A DNA stretch of 64,000 nucleotides from Sinomicrobium weinanense (lineage in GTDB: Bacteria > Bacteroidota > Bacteroidia > Flavobacteriales > Flavobacteriaceae), in NCBI RefSeq assembly GCF_018863395.1, contig NZ_JAHKRR010000001.1:806001-870000 (forward strand). Reading direction: 5' to 3'. Of this stretch, positions 54,499 through 63,847 are shown piece after piece. Numbering within the stretch: position 1 is the first letter of the stretch; every line of letters starts with the position of its first letter. The notes beneath the pieces are model-generated. The model was not told where the DNA came from and searched no databases. It worked only from the letters and a program-made list of their open reading frames with translations. The translations under genes were made by a program, and so were the position numbers.

Positions 54499-54606
54499 TT
54501 AAAGTTCAAGGTTTAAGGTTGCAGGTTGTAGATTGATCTAAACCTGCAACCTGCAACTTGTAACCTGCAACTTGTAACTTGTAACTTGTAACCTGTAATT
54601 GGCAAC
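54499..54606. repeat. Heptamer repeat blocks and hairpin after the Mo hydroxylase genes
   Basis: Forward units AAAGTTC, AAGGTTT, AAGGTTG, CAGGTTG, TAGATTG, then the exact hairpin GGTTGCAGGTT (54517-54527) with AACCTGCAACC (54541-54551). Nine tandem heptamers follow at 54544-54606: CTGCAAC, CTGCAAC, TTGTAAC, CTGCAAC, TTGTAAC x3, CTGTAAT, TGGCAAC. It lies between the Mo-hydroxylase operon and the AraC gene. Confidence 0.75.
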
Positions 54607-54647
54607 CGCCCTTTAATTCCAAAAATTATTTTAACCTAAAAACATAG

Positions 54648-55694
54648 ATGACCTTTCAGAACCCGGTTTTGTTTTTTTTCTGTGCCCTGGGGGTTTTTAA
54701 CGGATTTCTTGTAAGCCTGTATTTTCTGTTTTTCTCCCGTCAAAAACGGGTTCAGAACTTTTTTTTCGGCTTGTTGATGCTTATGCTCAGTTTGCGTATA
54801 GGAAAATCCTTATATGCCCTTTTTGTTGAACCCCCGAACCTGTTATATATCCAGATCGGGCTTTCTGCATGTTTCCTGATCGGGGTTTCCCTGTATTTTT
54901 ACCTGAAATCCTCGGTAGAGAACACTAAAAAGGTCCCGGTTTCCTGGAAGGTTCACTATGCGGTTTTAGTGATCCTTATCCTCGGTATCGGCATAGTTAA
55001 GCCTCTTGCGACCGATGAAAAAGAGTTCTGGGACAATTATCTGGCATTGTTCATTTATATCGTCTGGGGAATTTATTTGCTTCTTTCGGGCTTTGTTCTC
55101 AGGGATATCATCAAAAAACTCTTTGACAGGAAAGCACAGTGTACCACCCAGGAACTGTGGCTTATAGGGGTATATACGGGGAACGGGCTGATCTTTACGG
55201 CTTATGTTATCGGCTACTTCCTGCTCTACCTGGTCGGGACATTGACCTTTTCTTTTGTATTTTATGCATTGCTGTTTTTTCTGTTGTCCAAGAAAAACAG
55301 GGATACGGTCTTCCGGGATATCCCGCAGAAATACGCCTCAAAAAAAATCGAAGACGCCGAGGCCTCGGCCCTGGTGCAGGCCCTGCACAAAACAATGCTG
55401 AGCGAAGAATTGTACAAGGATCCCAATATTAAATTGGGGCAGGTGGCACGGAAAATAAATATCCCGCCCCATAAACTCTCTCAATTATTGAATGACAACC
55501 TGGGAAAAAGTTTTGCCCTGTTTATCAATGAATACCGGATTGAAGAAGCCAAAAAGCTGATCAGGGAAAGTGAGCAGTTCACGCTGGAAGCCATTGGTTT
55601 TGAAGCCGGGTTTTCTTCGAGATCTACATTTTACACGGCATTTAAAAAATGTATCGGACAAACCCCTGCCGAGTTTAAAAAGCGGTTTTCCTGA
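54648..55694 (+). CDS. Membrane-anchored AraC-family regulator, copy 1
   Basis: A 348-residue protein with about six to seven membrane helices in residues 5-225 and a C-terminal AraC DNA-binding domain (about 255-348), ending SRSTFYTAFKKCIGQTPAEFKKRF. The layout (membrane sensor fused to AraC HTH) is shared with the gene at 57137-58183, a paralogue in the opposite direction. It probably senses a signal in the membrane; the target is unknown. Confidence 0.85.
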   Translation: MTFQNPVLFFFCALGVFNGFLVSLYFLFFSRQKRVQNFFFGLLMLMLSLRIGKSLYALFVEPPNLLYIQIGLSACFLIGVSLYFYLKSSVENTKKVPVSWKVHYAVLVILILGIGIVKPLATDEKEFWDNYLALFIYIVWGIYLLLSGFVLRDIIKKLFDRKAQCTTQELWLIGVYTGNGLIFTAYVIGYFLLYLVGTLTFSFVFYALLFFLLSKKNRDTVFRDIPQKYASKKIEDAEASALVQALHKTMLSEELYKDPNIKLGQVARKINIPPHKLSQLLNDNLGKSFALFINEYRIEEAKKLIRESEQFTLEAIGFEAGFSSRSTFYTAFKKCIGQTPAEFKKRFS

Positions 55695-55790
55695 TTTTAT
55701 CCGAATTTATAATTCCGGACCTCTTGTGATGACCGATCATCTCATTTTGTAATAATTTAAATATTTTTGTTTAAATCCCATGATTCACAT

Positions 55791-57097
55791 ATGTACAAAA
55801 TCTGTATTTTATTCCTGCTCCTTTTTACAGGAGGAACTATACAGGAGGAACTATAAAGGCCCAGGACATTATCGTTAAGGATATTGATATCATTCCGATG
55901 ACTTCGGACACTTTGATAAAAAGACAGAGTGTTTTGATCCGGGAAGGAAAGATCAAACAGGTCGATAAGTTCTCGAAAATCAAAAAAAACAAGCGGACAA
56001 GGGTCATTAACGGAAAGGATAAATTTTTAATGCCAGGCCTGGCCGATATGCATGTCCATATGCCCGAACTTGAAAAGATTGATACCCTTTTACTCATGAA
56101 TATTGCAGCCGGGGTAACACATATCAGGGTCATGAACAGCAAAGTACCTCAAAAGGAGATAAAAGAAAGAATAGCTTCAGGACAATTGGAAAGCCCAAAA
56201 ATTTATTACAGTCATATTATAAAACGAGATGAGACCTATTCAGGGCCGGAAGCAGACAGCCTGATGGTTACGATCAAAAATCAAGATATCAGCTTTATCA
56301 AACTATTTAGCCTATCTGACGAATCCACTTTTGACAATCTTGTAAGGTCTGCCCAAAAATATAATATTACAATTTGCGGGCATTATCCGACTTACCAGAA
56401 TGAGGGTAAGACCGTTATGGTTGAAATGGAAAAAGTGCTCAAAAACAAGTATAAAAGTATTGAACACCTGGCGGGATATAACGGATTTGAAACTAATGAA
56501 CAATTACAGGAAGCGGTTCTGTTAACCAAAAAATATCAGGTGTATAATTGCCCAACACTCGACTGGGACATCATGGCTTATGATTTACAATACCCCGAGC
56601 TTTATAAAAAGCGGCTGACCTACCGGATGCTTCCTTCAAAATATATACAAAAATGGGAAAGCAGGTATGCTGAAGCAATTGATAAAGCGGGCGGGAGTGA
56701 CAAAGTAACTGTTGCCAGGGATAAATACAAAGAACAATTTAAAAGGAAACAGTATATTCTTAAAAAGCTCTATGAAAATGATTGCATACTTCTAATCGGA
56801 GGAGATGCCGGGAACCATTTTCAGGCGGACGGGTTTAATGTATACGAAGAAATGATAAACTGGAGCCGGATAGGGGTAGACAATTATACCATACTCAAAT
56901 CGGCCACCACAAATCCTGCAATGTTTTTTAATAAAAACGGCCAATGGGGAACTGTTGAAACCGGTAAAGACGCAGACCTTGTTATCCTTGCTAAAAATCC
57001 GCTTGAAAATATAGAAAATATAGCTACGATTACAGTAACCATTACTAACGGCAAAGTTTTTCATCAAAAAAAGCTGCTCGAAAAAATTATACGATAG
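55791..57097 (+). pseudogene. Secreted amidohydrolase broken by a 14-bp tandem duplication
   Basis: An amidohydrolase-superfamily gene. The HxH metal site is visible as MPGLADMHVHMPE, a later His in ICGHYPTY and a third in IEHLAGYNG, and the C-terminal MFFNKNGQWGTVETGKDADLVIL is typical. The ATG at 55791, after a -7 TATTTTTG (55762-55769), begins a signal peptide (YKICILFLLLFTGG), but an exact duplication of ACAGGAGGAACTAT (55827-55840, 55841-55854) shifts the frame and gives a stop at 55854-55856. Removing one copy restores one frame of about 430 residues. As it stands, translation could only begin inside, for example at 55898, without export. Confidence 0.8.
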
Positions 57098-57136
57098 GAA
57101 GTACAGGACATCCATACTTGCCGGATATCAAAACCT

Positions 57137-58183
57137 TTAAGTATATATCTTTTTATATTTTGCAGGCGTAGTACCTTTGAGGTTTTTAAAGGCCGAATAA
57201 AATGTAGATTTTGAAGAAAACCCGCATTCGTATCCTATCGCCTCTACGGTAAGGTGATGGTCGGTGGCCAGCATTTTTTCGGCTTCCTTCACCCTGTATT
57301 CATTGATAAATGCCGAAAAACCCCTGCCCAGGTTATCGTTCAGGCATTGCGATAAATGATGTGAAGGCATGTCCAGTTGGTCGGCGACATCAGCCAGTTT
57401 CAGGTTTGGATTTTTATAGGATTCCTTTTGTTCAAAAAGTATATTTAACCTGGAGAGGATTTCAGTAGCTTCACCCGTTTCGATTTTCTTATTGGCATAT
57501 TTCGTCTGTTCGGCAAAGAAAAAGGGAGTTGTTTTTCTTCTTTTAAAAAACCAGAGGAGCAGTATCAGGTAAAAGACAAAAGAAAAGGACAAAGCCCCTA
57601 CGATATACGAGGTGTATTCCGTTGTTCTGTAAGCGGCCCAGATAATGGCTACTCCGGCTACCAGGCTGATAAGCCAGATTTCTTCATCGGTCATTTTTTT
57701 TCCTTTTTTGACCAGGGTGGCAAAAGCACTTTTTATAACGATTCCCGAAAGGATCACATAAACAATCCACTGCGTATATAAAAAGTTGAAACCGAAAAAA
57801 TTCCAGAACCCCCTATGCTGTCGGTAAGGATAGAGGTATTCAATAATCACCATAACCAGCACTGTGGGTACAATATGATAGAGCCAATACCTGTTGCGGT
57901 AATTTTTACGGGTAGTGGTGTTTTTTACATACAGATACAAAAATGGCCCGATGAGTGCACAGGCAGATAATCCGATATGTATAAACAGCTCGGAAATGAA
58001 CGGATAAAAAAATAGAAAAACGGATTTTATGATCCTTATACTAAGTACCAGCATCAATGCCGAAAGAAAATAATTGGCCCTGTTTCTGTGCTTTACAAAA
58101 AAGGCAAAATAAATGCTAAGAAAGAGACCGTTAAAAGCACCTATGGCACTAAAGAAAAACAGGAGTTGATGTTCCGGATCCAT
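57137..58183 (-). CDS. Membrane-anchored AraC-family regulator, copy 2
   Basis: A 348-residue paralogue of the AraC gene at 54648: N-terminal membrane helices (FFFSAIGAFNGLFLSIYFAFF first), then the AraC domain ending SSKSTFYSAFKNLKGTTPAKYKKIY. The frame extends to 58228, but MDPEHQLLFFF at 58183 aligns with the start of copy 1 and is the same length. It faces the amidohydrolase gene convergently. Confidence 0.85.
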   Translation of the reverse strand: MDPEHQLLFFFSAIGAFNGLFLSIYFAFFVKHRNRANYFLSALMLVLSIRIIKSVFLFFYPFISELFIHIGLSACALIGPFLYLYVKNTTTRKNYRNRYWLYHIVPTVLVMVIIEYLYPYRQHRGFWNFFGFNFLYTQWIVYVILSGIVIKSAFATLVKKGKKMTDEEIWLISLVAGVAIIWAAYRTTEYTSYIVGALSFSFVFYLILLLWFFKRRKTTPFFFAEQTKYANKKIETGEATEILSRLNILFEQKESYKNPNLKLADVADQLDMPSHHLSQCLNDNLGRGFSAFINEYRVKEAEKMLATDHHLTVEAIGYECGFSSKSTFYSAFKNLKGTTPAKYKKIYT

Positions 58184-58228
58184 AAAATATTTTAAACACA
58201 AAGATTTTAGTACATGACAAAAATTCAA

Positions 58229-58790
58229 AAATCCATTGTTTTTTGACTTAAGACTTCAAGACATAAGATATAAGACATTAGATTTTAGATTTACAGTTAG
58301 TAGTGATGCGTTAATTTTTGGTCAATCCTTGTAAAGTACTAATACAACTGGCTTTAAGCATATTATTTGTTTTTTTTGATTTGATTTTGCCCCTGTGAGC
58401 TTTGTGTAAACCTTTGTGGTCTCCGTGGTTAAATATCAACCACAGAGGACGCCAAGTAGGCACAAAGAGCACAGAGTAGACTTAACGCATCAGTAATAAT
58501 TTACGATTATGGTTCATTTTATTTGAATGCCTTATGGAGCCTGTCCTAAGTCTTACGTCCTATAATCTTACGTCCAAGATCTCATATCTGAAATCTTCCT
58601 TCATGCCGATATTTTTTTTGTCAAGTACAGAACACAAAGATATTCATTGAGCAAAAACAGGAGGGATCCGGAAGGGCAATTTCCCGGTTTTTTTATTCGA
58701 ATTTATAAATCCGTACATCTCCATTATAACTTAATACCCTTTTTTTACCCGATTTAAGGATGTTTACCCAAAATTTAAACATCGGTCAAA
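58229..58790. other. 560-bp intergenic region with nested palindromes
   Basis: No gene seen. Three nested inverted structures lie inside it: opposed heptamer blocks (58245-58294 and 58543-58599), a 14-bp inverted pair with one mismatch (around TGATGCGTTAA 58304-58314 and TTAACGCATCA 58482-58492), and a central imperfect hairpin of CTTTGTGG/CCACAGAGG type (about 58399-58478). Confidence 0.7.
58245..58599. repeat. Nested inverted element with heptamer arms
   Basis: The left arm runs GACTTAA, GACTTCA, A, GACATAA, GATATAA, GACATTA, GATTTTA, GATTTAC. The right arm on the minus strand runs GATTTCA, GATATGA, GATCTTG, GACGTAA, GATTATAG, GACGTAA, GACTTAG, GACAGGC. Both follow a GAYNTNA pattern. A central stretch of CTCTGTG/CCTTTGTGG words is self-complementary. 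Confidence 0.7.
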
Positions 58791-60089
58791 ATGAAACACT
58801 TAGTTTTTTGGGTATTTACAATAGTCTTTTTCTCTTCTTTTACGGGTATTTCCCAAACCAATAAAAGGGATAGTATTGAAGCGGTAAAACAACAGCTGCT
58901 CATAAAGATCTACGGGAACAGGAACGAACAGCAGATCGTCGATCACGATAAAAGTTTTGTAAGTGACAGCAGGCTCTATTACGAAGGCCTGGGAGGTTCC
59001 CCGGCTCGTAATACTTATACGGACCGGGACCTTATAGAAAAAACACTTCAAAATTATATAACAGGTAGTTCATACAACAAGCTAGATAAGCTGGAAAGTG
59101 CATTTGCCGGGAATGCAACCTTATATTTAACTATCAATAATGAATTTAAAATAATCACCCCTAAAGAGTATCTAACATACTTTAAAGGGAAACCGGGCAC
59201 ATTCAATGGCAGAATAGGCGAGATTTTAACCATTGATATTTCGGATGATATTGCTACGGCTAAAGCCGAAATTATAATCCCCGCAAGAAAAACACGGTTT
59301 ACAGACCTCTTTTTGCTGAAGAAAACCGGAGAAGGATGGCAGATTGTCAGCAAATCTGCGAGCTATGAGAAAAGCAATCGATCCGGGAACCGTATTCTTT
59401 TTATTGTATCTAATGCATATTATCATGGCAGTTCTGACATACCGACAGGAAACAGTTTTTCAGAAATCGTAAACGCCTATGATACCTTTAAAGAGGCCGG
59501 GTTCACCGTAGATTTTGTAAGTCCGGATGGTGGGAGTATACCACTAGCCTATATTAATACATCCGATTCTCTGCACAGGAAATATTTGTATAATCCGGAT
59601 TTTATGTATGCCCTTAAACACACGCATAAACCTGGAGAAATAAAACCGGAACAGTATAAAGCTGTTCATTATATCGGGGGAGGAAGCGCTATGTATGGAG
59701 TACCTGAAAATAGCCATATCCAAAAAATATCCATGGAAATTTTTGAAGCCTATAACGGTATAATCTCTTCAGTATGTCACGGAACTGCGGGAATTGTTAA
59801 CCTGAAAACAAAAGAAGGAAAGTATCTCGTACATGGAAAAGTGATTAGCGGATATCCTGATGCGTACGAAAAACAGGATGCGGATTATTTCAAACAATTT
59901 CCTTTTCATATTCAAAAAACCATTGAGAATAGAGGCGGAACATTTAGGTTTTCCCCAAGAAATTCTCCACATGTTGAAGTACAGGAAAACCTGGTAACCG
60001 GTCAAAACTATTTATCATCTAAAGATGTAGCCATAGAGGTAATTGAGAAAATAAAAACGAAAACAGACAGGGAAACCAACCGAAGTTAG
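58791..60089 (+). CDS. Secreted NTF2-like / DJ-1 (PfpI) fusion protein
   Basis: A 432-residue protein. The signal peptide (about 1-21) ends before QTNKRDS. Residues 25-195 form an NTF2/SnoaL-like domain related to secreted DUF4440 or lumazine-binding-like proteins. The C-terminal part (about 200-420) is a DJ-1/PfpI-type domain with the nucleophile Cys in SSVCHGTAGIVNL, and the expected glutamate region before it. Family members act as glyoxalases, deglycases or chaperones. The combination in an exported protein is unusual. It precedes the DUF5916 gene by 25 bp. Confidence 0.8.
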   Translation: MKHLVFWVFTIVFFSSFTGISQTNKRDSIEAVKQQLLIKIYGNRNEQQIVDHDKSFVSDSRLYYEGLGGSPARNTYTDRDLIEKTLQNYITGSSYNKLDKLESAFAGNATLYLTINNEFKIITPKEYLTYFKGKPGTFNGRIGEILTIDISDDIATAKAEIIIPARKTRFTDLFLLKKTGEGWQIVSKSASYEKSNRSGNRILFIVSNAYYHGSSDIPTGNSFSEIVNAYDTFKEAGFTVDFVSPDGGSIPLAYINTSDSLHRKYLYNPDFMYALKHTHKPGEIKPEQYKAVHYIGGGSAMYGVPENSHIQKISMEIFEAYNGIISSVCHGTAGIVNLKTKEGKYLVHGKVISGYPDAYEKQDADYFKQFPFHIQKTIENRGGTFRFSPRNSPHVEVQENLVTGQNYLSSKDVAIEVIEKIKTKTDRETNRS

Positions 60090-60114
60090 AAAATATAAAA
60101 ATCAACAGGAACGG

Positions 60115-62283
60115 ATGAAAAAAGTGGTGCTATTATGCTGTTTTTTGGGCATGGCAGGTATCAAAGCACAAACAATAGTGTTTAGAGATGCTGAAATAAC
60201 TATTGACGGAAATCCTAAAGAACCTGTCTGGCAACAATTACCGGAATATACCGGGTTTTACAACCATCTCCCTACCGATGAAGGCCTGGCCGAAAACCAG
60301 ACTTCGGTAAAGCTGTTTCACAATGGGGAGTATTTGTATATCAGCGCAATTTATAAAGACAGCACTTCAAAAGTGCAGATAAGCTCTTTAAAAAGGGACG
60401 ATCTGACCAACACAGTATCTTCCAGTGATACATTTGTGCTTATTCTCGATACGCAATACCAACAACAAAGCGCCTGCTATTTTGCAGTTAATGCAGGCGG
60501 TGCACAGGTGGACGGACTGATAGAGCGTGTGGGCGACGGCGACAGCTATGGTATAAATACCAGTTGGAATGTAGTCTGGAAAACCAACACTTCCACAGCA
60601 GGAGATTTAAAAAGATATGAAATAGAAATTCCGCTGAAAGCACTGAATTACAATAAAAACAACCCTGTTTTCGGGGTACAGTTTTATGTACGAGATATAA
60701 AGAACAATTCGTGGACCATTTTTAAAAATGTAAAACGGAATTACAGGCTTTTCGACCTTCGGTTTACCGAAGCATTTGACGTGGAAAATTTGCCCGATAT
60801 CTCTGCCTCCCGCTTTGCAGTAACGCCGTCGGTTACCGTAAACCATCAAAATGATGTGATAAATGATACCGAAACAACCACGATAAAACCAAGTCTGGAT
60901 GTCCAGTACAATCTGAATTCCTCATTAAAACTGGATGCCACCATAAACCCGGACTTCTCCCAGATCGATGTGGATCAGCAGGTAACCAATTTAACACGCT
61001 TTGCCGTCTTTTTTCCGGAAAGGCGCAATTTCTTTTTAGAGAACTCGGACCTGTTTTCTAATTTGGGGGCCGATGGGGTCAACCCGTTTTATTCGAGGCG
61101 GATAGGTGCCGGTACCGACATCCAGTTCGGCCTGAAGTTATCCGGGAACATTTCACCGAAAACACGGTTGGGGGTTTTAAATGTACAAACGGAAAAGGAG
61201 GGAAGTGCAGCGTCTCAGAATTACGGGGTTTTGGTTACAGAACACCAACTGTCCAAAAACTTCACCACTACCGGTTTTTTAATCAACAGACAGCAAACCG
61301 ATAAATTCAATTTTATAAATGAGTACAATCGTGTAACAGGAGTTAACCTTAACTATAAGTCGGACAATAACAGGTGGACAGGGTTGGCCAATTACGGCAG
61401 GAGCTTTAATCACGGGGTCTCCGGGGATAACAGTTTTTACAATGCAGGTATATGGTATAATAAAAGAGGCTTTCTGTGGAATGCTTCCGTAAAAAATATA
61501 GGCCGGAATTATATGGCCGATGTTGGGTTTATCCCTCGCCTGAACCATTATGATGCCTTAAACGATACAGTGGTCCGGGAAGGGTATACACAATCTTCAA
61601 CGGGCCTGCAACTCACCAAATATCCTGAAAATTCAAAGGCTGTTAATTCCTATCGCTATGTCAATTTTTCCAACGATACCTATTGGGATGATCATGGGGA
61701 GGTCACAGAATCTGCCACATTTTACAATGCTGCGGTTTTCTTTAAGGACCTGTCTGCTGTTTATTTCAATGCCTACCACAATTATGTAAACCTGAAATAC
61801 GCATTTGATCCTTTGGGCAATGGCCATGTGCTTATGCCGGATACTTACCGGTTTGTCCGGGCGAGAATAGGATATAATTCCGTAAGTAATAAAAAACTCG
61901 TGTACCAGGGATATATACATCACGGAGAATATTACAGCGGAAAAAATTCGGCCGCATTTGCCGGCCTGACCTATCGGCTATTGCCCCTCGCCAATTTAGG
62001 GATTTCATATGAGGTCAATGCGCTGGATCTGAATGAACTGGGTAATAAAACTTTTCACCTGGCTCAATTTACGGGAGAAGTGTTTTTCAGTAACCGTCTG
62101 AACTGGACCACTTATGTACAATACAATACCCAGGAGAACAACTTTAATATAAACAGCAGGCTGCAATGGGAATATAAACCGCTTTCGTACATCTACCTGG
62201 TGGTAACCGATAATTATAGCGATACCATTTCCAGGACCGATTGGGGAGTGGCTTTTAAGATGAATTACAGGTTTGATTTATAG
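60115..62283 (+). CDS. DUF5916 protein with CBM9-like N-terminus
   Basis: A 722-residue exported protein. A signal peptide (KKVVLLCCFLGMAGIKA) precedes a CBM9-like domain (about 22-210) that begins AEITIDGNPKEPVWQQ. The remainder is beta-rich with the conserved NPDFSQIDVDQQVTNLTRF and FPERRNFFLEN motifs and ends in KMNYRFDL, consistent with an outer-membrane barrel. DUF5916 function is not established. It probably shares a transcript with the DJ-1 fusion gene. Confidence 0.85.
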   Translation: MKKVVLLCCFLGMAGIKAQTIVFRDAEITIDGNPKEPVWQQLPEYTGFYNHLPTDEGLAENQTSVKLFHNGEYLYISAIYKDSTSKVQISSLKRDDLTNTVSSSDTFVLILDTQYQQQSACYFAVNAGGAQVDGLIERVGDGDSYGINTSWNVVWKTNTSTAGDLKRYEIEIPLKALNYNKNNPVFGVQFYVRDIKNNSWTIFKNVKRNYRLFDLRFTEAFDVENLPDISASRFAVTPSVTVNHQNDVINDTETTTIKPSLDVQYNLNSSLKLDATINPDFSQIDVDQQVTNLTRFAVFFPERRNFFLENSDLFSNLGADGVNPFYSRRIGAGTDIQFGLKLSGNISPKTRLGVLNVQTEKEGSAASQNYGVLVTEHQLSKNFTTTGFLINRQQTDKFNFINEYNRVTGVNLNYKSDNNRWTGLANYGRSFNHGVSGDNSFYNAGIWYNKRGFLWNASVKNIGRNYMADVGFIPRLNHYDALNDTVVREGYTQSSTGLQLTKYPENSKAVNSYRYVNFSNDTYWDDHGEVTESATFYNAAVFFKDLSAVYFNAYHNYVNLKYAFDPLGNGHVLMPDTYRFVRARIGYNSVSNKKLVYQGYIHHGEYYSGKNSAAFAGLTYRLLPLANLGISYEVNALDLNELGNKTFHLAQFTGEVFFSNRLNWTTYVQYNTQENNFNINSRLQWEYKPLSYIYLVVTDNYSDTISRTDWGVAFKMNYRFDL

Positions 62284-62362
62284 AAGCTACCCGGGCTTTA
62301 TCATGCAATACCTTAGCTATTTTTCAATATATGGGTTATGACCCGCCCATGCCTCCTTGTTT

Positions 62363-62394
62363 TTTGATAAATCATATCGCAAATTATAATTTTG
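62363..62394 (+). promoter_or_regulatory. Promoter of the Crp-family gene
   Basis: A -33 TTTG (62363-62366) and -7 TAATTTTG (62387-62394), 20 bp apart, one of the best Bacteroidota promoter matches in the window. The expected start point is about 40 bp before the ATG at 62434. Confidence 0.65.
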
Positions 62395-62433
62395 TCAAAT
62401 CATTTTTTTAATTTCCATCTTTATATCGGCAAT

Positions 62434-63018
62434 ATGAAATCCGGTAATATTATGGAAGAACAATTAAGAAAATATTTTGGCCGTTATGTGGCTTTGGACG
62501 ATGCAGAGTTCAATATGCTTCTCACTAAGCTGGAATACAAAAAATACGGGCGAAAAGGCCATTTACTGGAACAGGGGGAGGTTTGCCGGTTTAATTATTT
62601 TATTCTTAAAGGCCTGGTCAGGACGTATTATTTTGACAAGGAAGGGAAAGACAGGATCACCCGCTTTGCCATAGAGAACTGGTGGGTGACTCAAATGGAG
62701 AGCTTCGTCAGCGAAAGCCCGAGCAAATTGTTTATGCAGGCCATAGAAGAGACTGAGGTTTTAAGGATAAGCAGGAAAAACTTAGAAGCCTTGTATGTTT
62801 CCGTCCCCAAACTGGAAAGGGCTTTCAGGATCATTACCCAAAATATGCTCATCGCTATCCAGCGAAGAAATGACTTTTACTCGCAATTGAACAGTAAAGA
62901 CCGGTATTTTAACTTCGTTCAAAGCCTTCCTGATTTTGCGCAACGGATCCCTCAATATATGATAGCGTCTTACCTGGATATCTCTCCGGAATACCTCAGC
63001 ACGATCCGGAAATTTTAA
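62434..63018 (+). CDS. Crp/Fnr-family transcriptional regulator
   Basis: A 194-residue regulator with an N-terminal cNMP-binding-like roll (RKGHLLEQGEVCRFNYFILKGLVRTYY) and a C-terminal winged helix that ends early in YLDISPEYLSTIRKF. No iron-sulphur cysteine motif is apparent. The frame opens at a TTG (62392) inside the -7 element; the ATG at 62434 follows the promoter and is preferred, with 62452 (MEEQLRKYF) also possible. DoxX follows 196 bp downstream and may be a target. Confidence 0.82.
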   Translation: MKSGNIMEEQLRKYFGRYVALDDAEFNMLLTKLEYKKYGRKGHLLEQGEVCRFNYFILKGLVRTYYFDKEGKDRITRFAIENWWVTQMESFVSESPSKLFMQAIEETEVLRISRKNLEALYVSVPKLERAFRIITQNMLIAIQRRNDFYSQLNSKDRYFNFVQSLPDFAQRIPQYMIASYLDISPEYLSTIRKF

Positions 63019-63214
63019 ACAGGGAAGGCTATTTATTAATATATCTTAAGCAATGGTCCGCAGGCTATTGCTAGCTTTGTTGTATAACATAAGAACATAT
63101 ACAAAAGATGCAAAGTACAAAGAACAGGATTGGCGCCTCCTTATCCCGAAATAACATTCGGCTTTACTTTAAAACACACCTTAATAGTAACACATCTCCT
63201 TTTAAAAAGTAAGC

Positions 63215-63619
63215 ATGAAATTTACTGAAGAAAAAATAATAGAATGGTTTTTACGTATTGCTATCAGTGCAGGGTTTTTATCGGCTGTTGCCGACCGGTT
63301 TGGCCTATGGGACGAAGCGCATACGGTCTGGGGAAACTGGGATAATTTCATAGCCTACACACAAACTTTAAACCCCTGGTTTCCCACTCCCATGATCTCT
63401 TTTACAGGAGGCCTGGCCACCGCATTGGAAATTGTTTTTGGTATAGCTTTGCTCACTCCTTTTAAAACCTCGCTTATTGCCAAAGGCGCCGGAGGCTTAC
63501 TGCTTTTATTTGCACTGTCCATGACATTTTCCGATAGTATAAAGGCTCCCCTGGATTATTCCGTGTTTTGCGCTTCGGCGGCTGCCTTTGCTTTAAGTCT
63601 GCTCACAAAAAAAAGGTGA
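63215..63619 (+). CDS. DoxX-like membrane protein
   Basis: A 134-residue membrane protein with four helices (FLRIAISAGFLSAVADRFGLW, MISFTGGLATALEIVFGIALL and others), a DoxX-family layout. These proteins often act with thiosulphate:quinone oxidoreductases or other redox enzymes; the partner here is unknown. A TAGCTTTG -7 match at 63072-63079 gives a long leader. A hairpin repeat follows the gene. Confidence 0.82.
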   Translation: MKFTEEKIIEWFLRIAISAGFLSAVADRFGLWDEAHTVWGNWDNFIAYTQTLNPWFPTPMISFTGGLATALEIVFGIALLTPFKTSLIAKGAGGLLLLFALSMTFSDSIKAPLDYSVFCASAAAFALSLLTKKR

Positions 63620-63700
63620 CCTAAGTACATAACAAAAAATAATATCCATATCATTTTCAGTCTTTTGAGTAAATGTTGCGCCTGGATTTTTCCCGCAGAT

Positions 63701-63746
63701 GGCACAGATTTTCGCAGAAGGCTATAAAAATCTGCGCCTGTTTTTT
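63701..63746. repeat. CGCAGA-type hairpin repeat, copy 2, with T tract
   Basis: GGCACAGATTTT (63701-63712) pairs with AAAATCTGCGCC (63727-63738) with one mismatch; the loop CGCAGAAGGCTATA is close to that of the copy at 22024-22061. A T6 tract follows at 63741-63746, so it may terminate the DoxX transcript. Confidence 0.7.
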
Positions 63747-63847
63747 AAGTCAGATCATAGATTTGTTTCATAATTCACATAAGAATGTCCAATTTCCCTG
63801 ATCCCGATCATTATTGATGTGTATAACCATTAAATATTTAAACCAAT

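Noticed and set aside
62980-63018. Frameshift at the end of the second Crp-family gene
   Set aside because: The protein ends somewhat early, but reading the other frames past the stop gives no better C-terminus.
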